Notes: generated from the letters alone by a model not told the origin. 39,505 nt of DNA from an uncultured Lentisphaeria bacterium (GCA_905197955.1 CAJKAR010000041.1:1-39505), one strand, 5' to 3'; shown: positions 16,482 through 24,636, counted from the first letter of the stretch. Translations and numbers: made by a program.

Positions 16482-18524
16482 TTAACAGCCGAGATGTTCC
16501 TCTCGCTTGATAACCTCCCGTTTCAGCTCTTCCGAAAGACGGTTGAAGTATTCGCTGTACCCGCCGATACGGATAATCAATCCCTCATAGGAGGCGGGAT
16601 CTTTCATGGCGGATTTCAATGTTTCCGTATCAGCAACGGTAGCCTGAATATGCAGTCCCCCCATCTGAAAGTAGGAAAGGAAAAGCGCTTTCCACTTTTT
16701 CCGGCATTCGGGATCTCCCAGCATCTTCTTATTCAGGCGAATATTCAGGACCAGAGTTCCCGGAGCACTTTTCTGATCGAGTTTGAGAACCGATTTCAGC
16801 ATGGCGGTCGGTCCGTTCAAATCGGTTCCCTGCACCGGACCGCTGGAATCGCCGAGAGCCATCCCCTCGAAACGTCCTTCCGGCGATGCCGGCACCACCG
16901 ATCCCAGCGAAGCGTAAGTCGCAAACAGAATGATGGACGGCAGAATGAAATGATCTCCGGTGCTGAACGACATCATAAAACGAAAAATCAGTGAGGAAAG
17001 TTCCCGTGCAATCGAATCCGCTTCCTCATTGTCATTGCCGAATTTCGGCAGCCGGCGCAGTTCAGCAACCAGAACCTCGCTCTTCTCAAAATTCCGCTCC
17101 ATGCGGCAGGCAAATTCCTCCACCGAAATTCCGAGTCTTCCCGCATAAAGACGTTTCAAGACAACCAGCGAATTCACAACATTGTTCAACCCGGCCACAT
17201 TCACAACACTTCCGTTATAGCGGACTCCGCCGGCATTGAATTCCACTCCGCGTTCAATGCAGTCATCCATAAACAGAGTCCGAATCAGCTGGGGAATGTA
17301 ATCGGCACGGAAAAGCGCATTCTTCCGAATCGACTGGATCATGCGGGTAATATGACGTTTGACATCCGCGATAAAATGTTCGTAAAATTCCTCGTACGAA
17401 GAAAAACGGATTCCTGTCGCACAGAGAATCCCAAGAAGATTAATTCCGGCATCAATCGAAACAACATGAGATTTCCCCTGAATCATCAGCTCCGTACATC
17501 CGGCGAAGGCAAAATCATCGACATCGTTTTCCGCGACCCCCAGTCCAGCTCTTGCAGCGTCGGCATAGTTTTTCCGGGAATACAGCGATGGACTGGGATT
17601 CGAAGACGCCCACGCATCAAACACCGCATCCCATACCTCGTCCGGAGTCTTCTCATCCACCAGAATCCCCGCATTCGGACGGCGATATCCCTTCTGTCCC
17701 AAAATCGCCGACTTGCAGATCGGAAGATGCGATTCCAACACCACATGCCATCCATCATTCAAATCCACATTGCGCCAGAACGCCGCGAACAAGCCTCTCA
17801 CTTCCGATTCCGGTTCGTTCTTCCAGTACGTATTTAAAACCCGGTCGATCCGTCCAAGAGAATCACAACCATCCACATACCACATGAAATTGCAGGCGAC
17901 AAAAGCCTCATACAATGATCGAGGCGGCTTCTCCGGAACCCTCTCAAGCGCAGAAATCAGTTTTGCATCCGCTCCGATCCGTTTCAAGTATTCCAGACAC
18001 CTCCGCTTGTATCGGAACAACGCCTCAAGCACCTCTTTCAGCGCCCCGTAAAATTCAGGATTCCGATCATAACACTTTTCAATTCGTTCAAGATACCCGT
18101 TCCACCCCTCTTTCAGGATCCGTTCATAGTGGATCACAGCATGAGTCCATCCGCGTCCGCCGACCCCGTAACAGGGAGGAATGGAACTCTGAAGCAGAAA
18201 TTCCAGCTCCGTCACGGCATCCTGGAAGAGACGCTGATCGAATCCGGAGTCCAGAAGCGACTTTTTCCGCCGAAGCGCCTCTCCGTCGATCCGCAGCGAG
18301 AACGGATAGAAAAACTGGACCGTTTCACCGGAATCCGCATCCCAGATTCCCGGTCTTCCAGATGGATAAAAACGGGATCCCGTTTCATATTCCGGCAAAG
18401 GAGCACGGTCCAGATGCTCCCGGAGCGCATCCGCATGCCGTGACAGATAAGTGGCGTTTTCCTGTTCAAAAAAACCGGCGGCAAAAGGTTCTCCAAGATA
18501 ACGGAAAATTTCACTTTTTTTCAT
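16482..18524 (-). CDS. Glycyl-radical enzyme of unassigned substrate (PFL superfamily)
   Basis: With the start at 18524, chosen for GAGAGGG six bases upstream, the protein has 680 residues, clearly shorter than PFL or the known dehydratases (about 760-850). The C-terminal radical loop reads IRIGGYSEYF, with G655 as the predicted radical site. The active cysteine is C343 in FAGCTELMIQG; the C-x-E pattern with E345 is shared by eliminase-type and decarboxylase-type members and differs from the C-C pair of true PFL. The inferred chemistry is radical elimination, such as dehydration, on a small polar substrate. The start overlaps the end of the IclR gene by 14 bases, and the activase lies downstream, so this is a regulated catabolic unit. 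The substrate is unknown. Confidence 0.9.
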   Translation of the reverse strand: MKKSEIFRYLGEPFAAGFFEQENATYLSRHADALREHLDRAPLPEYETGSRFYPSGRPGIWDADSGETVQFFYPFSLRIDGEALRRKKSLLDSGFDQRLFQDAVTELEFLLQSSIPPCYGVGGRGWTHAVIHYERILKEGWNGYLERIEKCYDRNPEFYGALKEVLEALFRYKRRCLEYLKRIGADAKLISALERVPEKPPRSLYEAFVACNFMWYVDGCDSLGRIDRVLNTYWKNEPESEVRGLFAAFWRNVDLNDGWHVVLESHLPICKSAILGQKGYRRPNAGILVDEKTPDEVWDAVFDAWASSNPSPSLYSRKNYADAARAGLGVAENDVDDFAFAGCTELMIQGKSHVVSIDAGINLLGILCATGIRFSSYEEFYEHFIADVKRHITRMIQSIRKNALFRADYIPQLIRTLFMDDCIERGVEFNAGGVRYNGSVVNVAGLNNVVNSLVVLKRLYAGRLGISVEEFACRMERNFEKSEVLVAELRRLPKFGNDNEEADSIARELSSLIFRFMMSFSTGDHFILPSIILFATYASLGSVVPASPEGRFEGMALGDSSGPVQGTDLNGPTAMLKSVLKLDQKSAPGTLVLNIRLNKKMLGDPECRKKWKALFLSYFQMGGLHIQATVADTETLKSAMKDPASYEGLIIRIGGYSEYFNRLSEELKREVIKREEHLGC

Positions 18525-19296
18525 TTTCACCCTCTCTGTATCCAATGCTTTCGGAAATGGCTCTGGCACATTCCAGAACCCATGTTTTCATCTGCAGCTC
18601 ATCCGCTGCCTCCATCCGGCTGGAAAGCGCGGAGACTCCCACCCCGGCGACCACGGCTCCCGATGCATCAAACACCGGACTGCCAATGCAGAACGATCCT
18701 CTTACATATTCATTATGCTCCACGGCAACGCGAGTTCTGCGAATGGCAGCCAGCTCTCTCCGGATCGCCGAGGGAGCCGTCACAGTGCTTTCCGTAATTT
18801 TCTTCAAAGGCGCTTGCAGTATTTTTTTCAGGACGTCCTCTTCCAGAAATGCCATCACCGCTTTGCCGAAAGCATTTCCATGGTAATAGAGACGTGCGCC
18901 CGGATTCACCATCAGATAATAATCTCGTCTGGGATAGACCGTCTCAATGGAAAGCATCCGGTCGCCATCCGGAATCTGAAGCTGACAGGTCTCCCCCGTC
19001 CGCTCCGCCAGAATCCGCAGAAACGGACGCGCCTTGAAACGCAAATCGAACCGGTCGTGCAGCTTCATGCCGAGAGAAAACAGCTTTGCTCCCAGTTCAT
19101 ACTTTCCCGAATCCTGTCTCACCGCATAACCGCGTTCAACAAGCACATTCAAAACCCGAAAGACAATATTTTTCCCTTCCTGAACGGCTCCACTCAATTC
19201 GGATATCCCCCAGGAACCGGGATGATCCGCCAGAAATTCCAGAATCTTCAGCATCGCCTCCGCCGCGGGAGCATGATATTTTTTCTCGTTTTTCAT
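18511..19296 (-). CDS. IclR-family transcriptional regulator of the glycyl-radical locus
   Basis: The 261-residue protein has an N-terminal winged helix (about 12-70, with WGISELSGAVQEGKNIVFRVL) and an IclR effector domain (YYHGNAFGKAVMAFLEE, SFCIGSPVFDASGAVVAGVGVS). It is the first gene of the unit and overlaps the start of the glycyl-radical enzyme, so it is cotranscribed and presumably controls it. No clear Shine-Dalgarno precedes the ATG at 19296, which sits in a TATATATAAAA stretch; the leader may be very short. TATAAA near 19320 is a weak -10 candidate. The effector is unknown but is expected to be the enzyme substrate or a product. Confidence 0.88.
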   Translation of the reverse strand: MKNEKKYHAPAAEAMLKILEFLADHPGSWGISELSGAVQEGKNIVFRVLNVLVERGYAVRQDSGKYELGAKLFSLGMKLHDRFDLRFKARPFLRILAERTGETCQLQIPDGDRMLSIETVYPRRDYYLMVNPGARLYYHGNAFGKAVMAFLEEDVLKKILQAPLKKITESTVTAPSAIRRELAAIRRTRVAVEHNEYVRGSFCIGSPVFDASGAVVAGVGVSALSSRMEAADELQMKTWVLECARAISESIGYREGENEKK

Positions 19297-19478
19297 TTTT
19301 ATATATAAATTTTTGTTTTATAGAAAAAATAATCCGGCTTGCAGAAAATACAAGGACAAACCCAAAAGAAAAATCATCGTCATCGAGTTTTTCTGCAAAT
19401 AAAAAGATGAATCAGGCAATTTTTCGTCCAAAACTTCCACTTTTCCGATCCGAAAGGGAAAATAATCCAAATTGGCAC

Positions 19479-19507
19479 TTGATTTTTGTTCAACGGCATG
19501 ATATTTA
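19479..19507 (+). promoter_or_regulatory. Promoter candidate of the methyltransferase gene
   Basis: TTGATT (19479-19484) and TATTTA (19502-19507) are spaced by 17 bases; the predicted start is near 19514, about 50 bases before the ATG. The elements are interlaced with a perfect inverted repeat. Confidence 0.5.
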
Positions 19508-19520
19508 GACTGAACAAAAA
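19483..19520. repeat. Perfect 10-bp inverted repeat TTTTTGTTCA / TGAACAAAAA
   Basis: The arms are at 19483-19492 and 19511-19520, with an 18-base centre. The left arm overlaps the -35 element and the right arm the predicted transcription start, while the -10 element lies in the centre. Because the left arm is upstream of the start, it cannot be an RNA hairpin of this transcript. It reads as a DNA site for a dimeric regulator. Confidence 0.5.
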
Positions 19521-19564
19521 ATTCCGCGGAGATCAAACATCCAACAGAAAGCCGGAGGCTCCAG

Positions 19565-20326
19565 ATGAACAATATTTATAAATTCACCGGAAAAGCAGAA
19601 ACATATGCGAAATACCGTCCGACTTATCCGCAAGCCTACATTGACTATCTGTTCAAAACGGTGAAGCTGGACCGGGAATCCGTCATAGCCGAAATCGGCT
19701 CTGGTACCGGAATTCTGCTGAAGCAGCTGCTGGATCGGCATCCATGTGTCATCGGAGTGGAACCGAATGATGATATGCGCGGAGTTGCGGAACGGAATCT
19801 TGCGGGATATACCGGATTCATCTCCCATGTCGGAACGGCGGAAAATACGCTGCTCGAAAACCGGAGCGTGGATCTTATTGTTGCGGCACAGGCGTTTCAC
19901 TGGTTTGATCCGGAACAGTTCCGGACAGAGTGCCAACGGATCCTGAAACCGGATTCCCCCGTGAATCTGGTCTGGAACACCCGCGACAATCACAGCGAAC
20001 TGGTCATACAAAACGCCGGAATCTGCAAGCTCTACTGCCCGGATTTTCACGGATTCAGCGGAGGAAAGGATTCCCAGAATCCAGAAGTGTTCGAACACTT
20101 TTTCCGGGATGGCAAGTATGAACTTATGACATTCGACAATCCCCAGTCATTCGATCTGGATGGATTCATCGGCAGAAATCTTTCCGCATCCTATGCGCCG
20201 CTTCCGGGCTCCCAGTCGCGGGAAAAGTTTGTCGCGGCTCTGACGGAACTCTTTCATTCCCTGAAAGGAGACGATGGCAAAGTCGTTATGGCCTGCTACA
20301 CCAGGAGTTATCTGGGACTGGTCTGA
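19565..20326 (+). CDS. Class I SAM-dependent methyltransferase
   Basis: The 253-residue protein has the Rossmann methyltransferase motif I AEIGSGTGIL (42-51), then GVEPNDDMR (motif II), VGTAENTLL and VDLIVAAQAFHWFDPEQF. This last block is typical of the Methyltransf_11/25 group that includes trans-aconitate-like and small-molecule methyltransferases. The start has GCCGGAGGCTCC upstream, with GGAGG at about nine bases. The substrate cannot be named. It stands alone with its own promoter and palindrome and overlaps the 3' end of the convergent HAD gene by 19 bases, so neither gene can have an intergenic terminator. Confidence 0.82.
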   Translation: MNNIYKFTGKAETYAKYRPTYPQAYIDYLFKTVKLDRESVIAEIGSGTGILLKQLLDRHPCVIGVEPNDDMRGVAERNLAGYTGFISHVGTAENTLLENRSVDLIVAAQAFHWFDPEQFRTECQRILKPDSPVNLVWNTRDNHSELVIQNAGICKLYCPDFHGFSGGKDSQNPEVFEHFFRDGKYELMTFDNPQSFDLDGFIGRNLSASYAPLPGSQSREKFVAALTELFHSLKGDDGKVVMACYTRSYLGLV

Positions 20327-21237
20327 GCCGACACTTTTTTGCCGGGAATCACACTGTTTCCGGAATCTGTGCAAGCGAGTGCATTAAAAACAAAATCCGG
20401 CACATCCTCGCCATCGGCCTCGGCCAGAAGATCTTCGTTTGTCACACCGGTCATCACCAGAGCGCTGGCCATGCCGGAGCGATTCGCTCCGCGGATGTCC
20501 GATTTCAGAAAATCGCCGACCATCAGAATCCGGCTGCGGTCAGGAGGATTTTCTCCGGGGAACATCTTTTCCAGCGCATAATCGAAAATCGCCCGTTCCG
20601 GTTTTCCCAGAGTCATTCGCCGAATCCGGAAACCGAGATCCGCCAGCATCTCCGCAAGGAAGCGGCTTGTGGCTCCCGCCCCGATCCCAATTCCGCCACG
20701 GCCATTCGGCCAATGAGTATCCGGATTGGGGGCAATCAGCGGCACGTCCGGATGACGCATCAGAAAATTCACAACAGCCTCAAATACTCCGCACCAGTCA
20801 TACTGTCCTTCGCCTACGATCACAGCGCGGCAGGATTCGATCGCATCGGGGTCGGAAACCGGAATCATCCCGGCCAGTTCCGCGTAGCTGACCGGACAGC
20901 CCAGATCGCCCATCACAAAGACCTTCTCTCCTTTTAGCGAGAGCTCCACAGCAAGCGTTTTCAGCACCAGGGCGCAGGAGATGATATCTTCCGGCTGAAA
21001 GTCGAATCCGGCAACATTGAGAAAGGAACTTTTCTCTTCCCTGGAATGATTTCCATCATTTGTCAGAATGCCGAACCGGAATCCGGTTTTCCGCAGGGAG
21101 GATACAAGCTCCAGAGCGCCGGGCAGCGCTTTTTTTCTGCCGGAAAGCAAAGTTCCATCGATATCCAGCAGAATCCCGTCAAACTTCCGGCATGCGCCGG
21201 AGAACCACCAGTCGTTAAACGATTTGAATCGCAGCAT
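20308..21237 (-). CDS. HAD-superfamily phosphatase, NagD-like (HAD-IIA)
   Basis: The start at 21237 yields 309 residues and opens with MLRFKSFNDWW; a further upstream in-frame ATG at 21333 would add 32 residues of unlikely sequence that reads through a terminator region. Motif I is DIDGTL (D25, D27), motif II is ILTND, motif III is in GKPERAIF and motif IV in MVGDFLKSDIRGANRSG. The large cap between motifs II and III is the C2 type of NagD and phosphoglycolate-type phosphatases. It should hydrolyse a small phosphate ester, but the substrate is unknown. CAGGAC precedes the start. Its 3' end overlaps the methyltransferase gene. Confidence 0.85.
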   Translation of the reverse strand: MLRFKSFNDWWFSGACRKFDGILLDIDGTLLSGRKKALPGALELVSSLRKTGFRFGILTNDGNHSREEKSSFLNVAGFDFQPEDIISCALVLKTLAVELSLKGEKVFVMGDLGCPVSYAELAGMIPVSDPDAIESCRAVIVGEGQYDWCGVFEAVVNFLMRHPDVPLIAPNPDTHWPNGRGGIGIGAGATSRFLAEMLADLGFRIRRMTLGKPERAIFDYALEKMFPGENPPDRSRILMVGDFLKSDIRGANRSGMASALVMTGVTNEDLLAEADGEDVPDFVFNALACTDSGNSVIPGKKVSAQTSPR

Positions 21238-21303
21238 AGTTTCTGTCCTGATTTTTCGATAGCGTAACGTACAACATCTTCGGGAAAAAACAATGCAGGC
21301 TCG

Positions 21304-21345
21304 AAAAAAACCGCGGAAAAGACGGAAAACCATCTTTCCCGCGGT
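21304..21345 (-). terminator. Intrinsic terminator of the DUF3793-flavodoxin-DUF2325 operon
   Basis: Thirteen-base arms (21310-21322 and 21333-21345) pair with one mismatch around a 10-base loop, including a perfect ACCGCGG/CCGCGGT. On the minus strand the stem runs straight into a T7 tract (21304-21310). It lies 25 bases after the DUF2325 stop, exactly where an operon terminator should be. Confidence 0.85.
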
Positions 21346-21370
21346 ACGGAGAAGGCTGTATCACAAATCT

Positions 21371-21805
21371 TTATTTCATTTTCATAAGCTGTTCTGTGAC
21401 ATTTGCGGAGATCTGTTCCACGCTCGAATGACGCATTGCAAGAAATCGTTTTCCGCTTTTCCGGCAGATCCCCTTCACGATCGACAGGGCATTGTGACTG
21501 TTTACAGTTGTCACAAACACCACAACATCCGCCCAGTTTGCCAGTGTTTTCAAGCGAATGGCATTCACTCCGCCGCTGACTCCCGTATGGAAACGGAACT
21601 GGGCACCGTTGGTCTCAAACGCCTCCTGATATTTGTCTTCCAGACGATCCAGTCCGCCAACCAGCGCAATCCGTAGATTCTCCAGAATGCATCGTCCGCC
21701 GTTTGCCCGTCTGCACGTCTCATGAACTTCCGCCGGACAGCAGGAGTCCATCGTCACAGAACAGATTCTCTCTCCACTGCGTTTGCAGGAACGATGCTTT
21801 TTCAT
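21371..21805 (-). CDS. DUF2325-type protein
   Basis: The ATG at 21805 overlaps the flavodoxin stop as ATGA, giving 144 residues. The N-terminal part is rich in cysteine (CSVTMDSCCPAEVHETCRRANGGRC), suggesting a metal or redox site. The rest matches the DUF2325 pattern: LRIALVGGLDRLEDKY, a central SGGVNAIRLKTLANWADVVVFVTTVNSHNALSIVKGICRKSG core and a lysine-rich end. The core looks like a small Rossmann-type domain. The function is unknown. Strict coupling to a flavodoxin and location in an operon with DUF3793 point to low-iron or redox physiology. The operon ends at the terminator just downstream. Confidence 0.72.
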   Translation of the reverse strand: MKKHRSCKRSGERICSVTMDSCCPAEVHETCRRANGGRCILENLRIALVGGLDRLEDKYQEAFETNGAQFRFHTGVSGGVNAIRLKTLANWADVVVFVTTVNSHNALSIVKGICRKSGKRFLAMRHSSVEQISANVTEQLMKMK

Positions 21806-22311
21806 GATCCGATCCCGGCTTCCTGTTTCAGTTGCATGCACCAGGCATCAATACGCTCATCGGTCAAATCCGGCTGATTGTTGTCATCAAGAATCAGTCC
21901 GACGAAACGGCCGTCCACCTGAGCGGTTGATGAGAGGAAATCATAACCATCCGTTCCGGTAAAACCGATCACTTCGGCGCCCTTCTCCTGAACCATCCGG
22001 AAAAGAGTCCCGACTCCATCCACAAAGGTATCGCTGAAACCGCATTGATCGCCAAGACCGAAGAGAGCGACCTTTCGGCCCTTCAGATCCGCATTTTCCA
22101 GAATTCCTTCAGCCGACAGCCAGTCATCCTGAAGATCTCCAGCGCCCCAGGTCGAAGTCCCGAGAATCAGCAAATCCGCCTGAAACGACGAGCCATCCGC
22201 GCCGGCGACATTGATCGCTGTTCCGCCGAGAATTTTCGCGATTTTTTCTGCTGCCTGTTCCGTACATCCCGTCGTGCTGCCGTAAACGATTTTGATTTCC
22301 GCCATTTTCAT
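21802..22311 (-). CDS. Flavodoxin
   Basis: The 169-residue protein has the FMN phosphate loop YGSTTGCTEQAA (10-21), the isoalloxazine-contact region LGTSTWGAGDLQDDW, and FGLGDQCGFSDTFVDGVG with a long-chain-type insertion. Flavodoxins shuttle one electron at low potential and replace ferredoxin when iron is scarce. In an anaerobe with radical-SAM enzymes it could also donate electrons to the glycyl-radical activase, although no physical link is shown. It is the middle gene of the operon, 22 bases after DUF3793, with AAAGGAGT about seven bases upstream of the ATG. It overlaps DUF2325 by four bases. Confidence 0.92.
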   Translation of the reverse strand: MKMAEIKIVYGSTTGCTEQAAEKIAKILGGTAINVAGADGSSFQADLLILGTSTWGAGDLQDDWLSAEGILENADLKGRKVALFGLGDQCGFSDTFVDGVGTLFRMVQEKGAEVIGFTGTDGYDFLSSTAQVDGRFVGLILDDNNQPDLTDERIDAWCMQLKQEAGIGS

Positions 22312-22333
22312 GACTCCTTTCTGTTTTTCTCTG

Positions 22334-22972
22334 TTAAAATGAGACTGCCATCCTTAAATCAGTGCTCTTGATCTTATCCACACAAAGCGGCACACTGCCG
22401 CATTCCCTCAACGCATGTTCCGCGGCTCGCTCCGCAAACCGGAAACAGTTCATCTTGACCATAGATTCCCCCATCGGCCCAAATACTCGCCAGAGTCCCC
22501 TCGGCACACAGCGTCCGCCCCCCGGAGAGCGGATAAACCCCTCCACATCCTTTTTCGGATATCCGAGAAATAAACCGATCTCATGCGGGAATTCCATTCC
22601 GGAAAAACGGAGGCGCAGATGCTCCAGAAACTCTTCCACGTTCCGGCAGGATTCATAACCGAAGAGGTTCAGGAAATTTCTGTTTTCCGATCGGCACAAG
22701 ATCTTCTGCAGGGAACGTTCCTCATAGAAGAGAATCTGAAGATCCGTCGCACTTTCCTTCAGAATGACCGCCTTGAGTTTCAGGATCGACAGCATCTCCT
22801 CGCCGTAAAGACAGAAAACATCATACCGCTCCGAATTCCGCAGGCGGGCACATTTCGTAAGTCGAAGCAGCAGGGCCGGTTTCACCCCCATAATGACCGG
22901 TGCAGTCTTCACAAGAAGATATTCTGCCAGGTCCTGCATTCCTTGACACTCAAAGACGCTGTTACGCTCCAT
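22334..22972 (-). CDS. DUF3793-family protein
   Basis: The 212-residue protein ends its conserved part with FPHEIGLFLGYPKKDVEGFI, the hallmark of DUF3793, followed by a GLWRVFG segment; the N-terminal half includes KTAPVIMGVKPALLLRL and FCLYGEEMLSILKLKAVIL. DUF3793 proteins are found mainly in anaerobes, and here the gene heads an operon with a flavodoxin. The biochemical role is unknown. The presumed ribosome site AGGATTGG lies inside a palindrome (22974-22989) that directly abuts the start codon, so protein binding there could also affect initiation. A later ATG at 22939 is possible but less likely. Confidence 0.75.
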   Translation of the reverse strand: MERNSVFECQGMQDLAEYLLVKTAPVIMGVKPALLLRLTKCARLRNSERYDVFCLYGEEMLSILKLKAVILKESATDLQILFYEERSLQKILCRSENRNFLNLFGYESCRNVEEFLEHLRLRFSGMEFPHEIGLFLGYPKKDVEGFIRSPGGGRCVPRGLWRVFGPMGESMVKMNCFRFAERAAEHALRECGSVPLCVDKIKSTDLRMAVSF

Positions 22973-22973
22973 A

Positions 22974-22989
22974 ATTAGCCAATCCTAAT
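22974..22989. promoter_or_regulatory. ATTAG-N6-CTAAT site 1 (operator candidate)
   Basis: ATTAG (22974-22978) and CTAAT (22985-22989) form a perfect 5-base inverted repeat around six bases. It abuts the DUF3793 start codon and contains the presumed ribosome site. The same pattern recurs at 23047-23062, centre to centre 73 bases away. Confidence 0.55.
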
Positions 22990-23041
22990 AAAAGTGTTCA
23001 AAAAAAATTATTTTTTATAGATATAGCATAAAAAAACCGTT

Positions 23042-23063
23042 TTTCAATTAGTCTAAGCTAATT
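23042..23063. promoter_or_regulatory. ATTAG-N6-CTAAT site 2 with overlapping -35 of the flavodoxin operon
   Basis: AATTAG (23046-23051) and CTAATT (23058-23063) form a perfect 6-base inverted repeat. The minus-strand TTGAAA (23047-23042) overlaps its edge and has TATATC 16 bases further as -10, predicting transcription start near 23013. The TTAG/CTAA half sites resemble those of DtxR-type metal regulators, but this similarity is only suggestive. The intervening sequence is strongly A+T rich. Confidence 0.55.
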
Positions 23064-23138
23064 TTTTTTTATATTTTTTTATTTCGCTCAAAAATCTTCT
23101 CAATCTCTGAATAATTCCGGATTCTTGAGTGATTATAT

Positions 23139-23166
23139 TTGCATTTCTTCATCGCGATTGTATCTT
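23139..23166 (+). promoter_or_regulatory. Promoter candidate of the htrA-like gene
   Basis: TTGCAT (23139-23144) and TATCTT (23161-23166) are separated by 16 bases and lie about 40 bases before the ATG at 23205. The match is moderate. Confidence 0.35.
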
Positions 23167-23204
23167 TCTAATATCAACATCAACGATTGTCATGGAATGA
23201 AGTT

Positions 23205-24614
23205 ATGAATCAGGAAAAATCAAGAATTTTTTTACAAATCACGGTTATTCTTTTTCTAGTTTTCGTCTTTTTCTTTTTTGTTTCGCGGAACAGGGCAAAC
23301 CGTCCGGCATCACTCGGATCTGAACCGGAGAAGAAGGAGATCGCACTGCGAAAAACGCCGGTGGTTCTGGCGATAGAAAAGGCCATGCCCTCGGTTGTGA
23401 ATCTGAGCACGAGCAAGATTGTGGACCGGCATTATTCGCCATGGCAGAGGAAAATTACATCACGTTTTGCCATGCCCTCAGAACGGCGTCAGGATCAGGG
23501 CTACTCCATCGGAAGCGGAAGCATCATTGATCCGGCGGGACTGATTGTCACCAGCGCTCATGTCGTCAGCCGTGCGGCGCAGATCGAAGTGACACTGAAC
23601 AATGGAATAACATTCAGGGCGCGGACCCTTGCTGAAGATATCGAAAATGATGTTGCTCTGTTGCAGATTCATGCTCCGAAGCGGGTTTTCAAAGCCATTG
23701 AAGGGATCCATCCGGGGGACATGATGCTGGGGGAGACCACGATTGCTGTGGGAAATCCCTATGGACTCGACGGAACTATCACAGTGGGTGTGCTGAGCGG
23801 AATCGGCCGCTCCCTCATCAATAACGACAAAGTCATTTTTTCGGATCTGCTCCAAACCGATGCCGCCGTATTTCCCGGCAACAGCGGAGGACCTCTGATC
23901 AATCTGAACGGAAAAATGCTCGGTATGAACATGGCGGTCCGCAGAGACGCTCCAGGAATCGGCTTTGCGATTCCGCTGCTGCGGATAGAGAACATTCTGG
24001 CCAACTGGATGCTTCCGGAACGGATGAACGCCACCCGCCTCGGAATCGTTCCCGGAATCAAATCCGATGGAACGATCTTTATCCGGAAAGTGTTTCCCGG
24101 ATCTCCCGCGGAGAAGACGGAACTGAAAGAAGGACAGCAGATTCTGCGTTTCAACGGCTGGAATCCGCATGGAAATCTGCTGGAACTTTCCCGGCGTCTC
24201 TGGCGGATCCGGGCAGGAGAAACCGTAACACTGAAGGTTGGCGGAATTTCAAAAACACTTTCCATCAAAGCTGTAAAGCTGCCGGCTCTGGATGGAGCAC
24301 TGCTGGCAAAATTCAAGCTCCAGCTCGGTATCGAAAATCTGACACCGACTGCGGCAAAAGCCTTGAACTATCCGTATGACACTGGTGTTGTAGTAACGGA
24401 TCTCCCGGCTACGCTCTCCGGACTGGGGATCTCCCGCGGCGACCTGCTGGTCAAGCTGGGACAGCGTATGGTGCATTCGCTTGACGATGTTGCGCAGGTG
24501 CTTCAGGATACCGATTATCTTACTCAAATTCCGGCGTATTTTCTTTCCGTGGTTCATTCCGGGAACGGACGGACTGTTCTACGGGAACATCGGATCATGT
24601 TCAATCTGCGCTGA
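23205..24614 (+). CDS. Membrane-anchored HtrA/Deg serine protease with two PDZ domains
   Basis: The 469-residue protein (start at the ATG at 23205; a TTG at 23187 is in frame) has one membrane anchor near 11-27 instead of a cleavable signal. The trypsin-like domain carries H119 (TSAHV), D149 (ENDVALLQI) and S227 (GNSGGPL), the complete triad, with the Deg signature QTDAAVFPGNSGGP. Two PDZ-like domains follow (about 265-345 and 360-450). It should work at the outer face of the inner membrane in quality control or regulated proteolysis. DegP and DegQ have two PDZs but are soluble, while DegS is anchored with one PDZ, so this combines features of both. It is transcribed alone and meets the glycosidase gene 22 bases after its stop. 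Confidence 0.9.
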   Translation: MNQEKSRIFLQITVILFLVFVFFFFVSRNRANRPASLGSEPEKKEIALRKTPVVLAIEKAMPSVVNLSTSKIVDRHYSPWQRKITSRFAMPSERRQDQGYSIGSGSIIDPAGLIVTSAHVVSRAAQIEVTLNNGITFRARTLAEDIENDVALLQIHAPKRVFKAIEGIHPGDMMLGETTIAVGNPYGLDGTITVGVLSGIGRSLINNDKVIFSDLLQTDAAVFPGNSGGPLINLNGKMLGMNMAVRRDAPGIGFAIPLLRIENILANWMLPERMNATRLGIVPGIKSDGTIFIRKVFPGSPAEKTELKEGQQILRFNGWNPHGNLLELSRRLWRIRAGETVTLKVGGISKTLSIKAVKLPALDGALLAKFKLQLGIENLTPTAAKALNYPYDTGVVVTDLPATLSGLGISRGDLLVKLGQRMVHSLDDVAQVLQDTDYLTQIPAYFLSVVHSGNGRTVLREHRIMFNLR

Positions 24615-24636
24615 ACGGATCGGCAAATCTGTTCTC

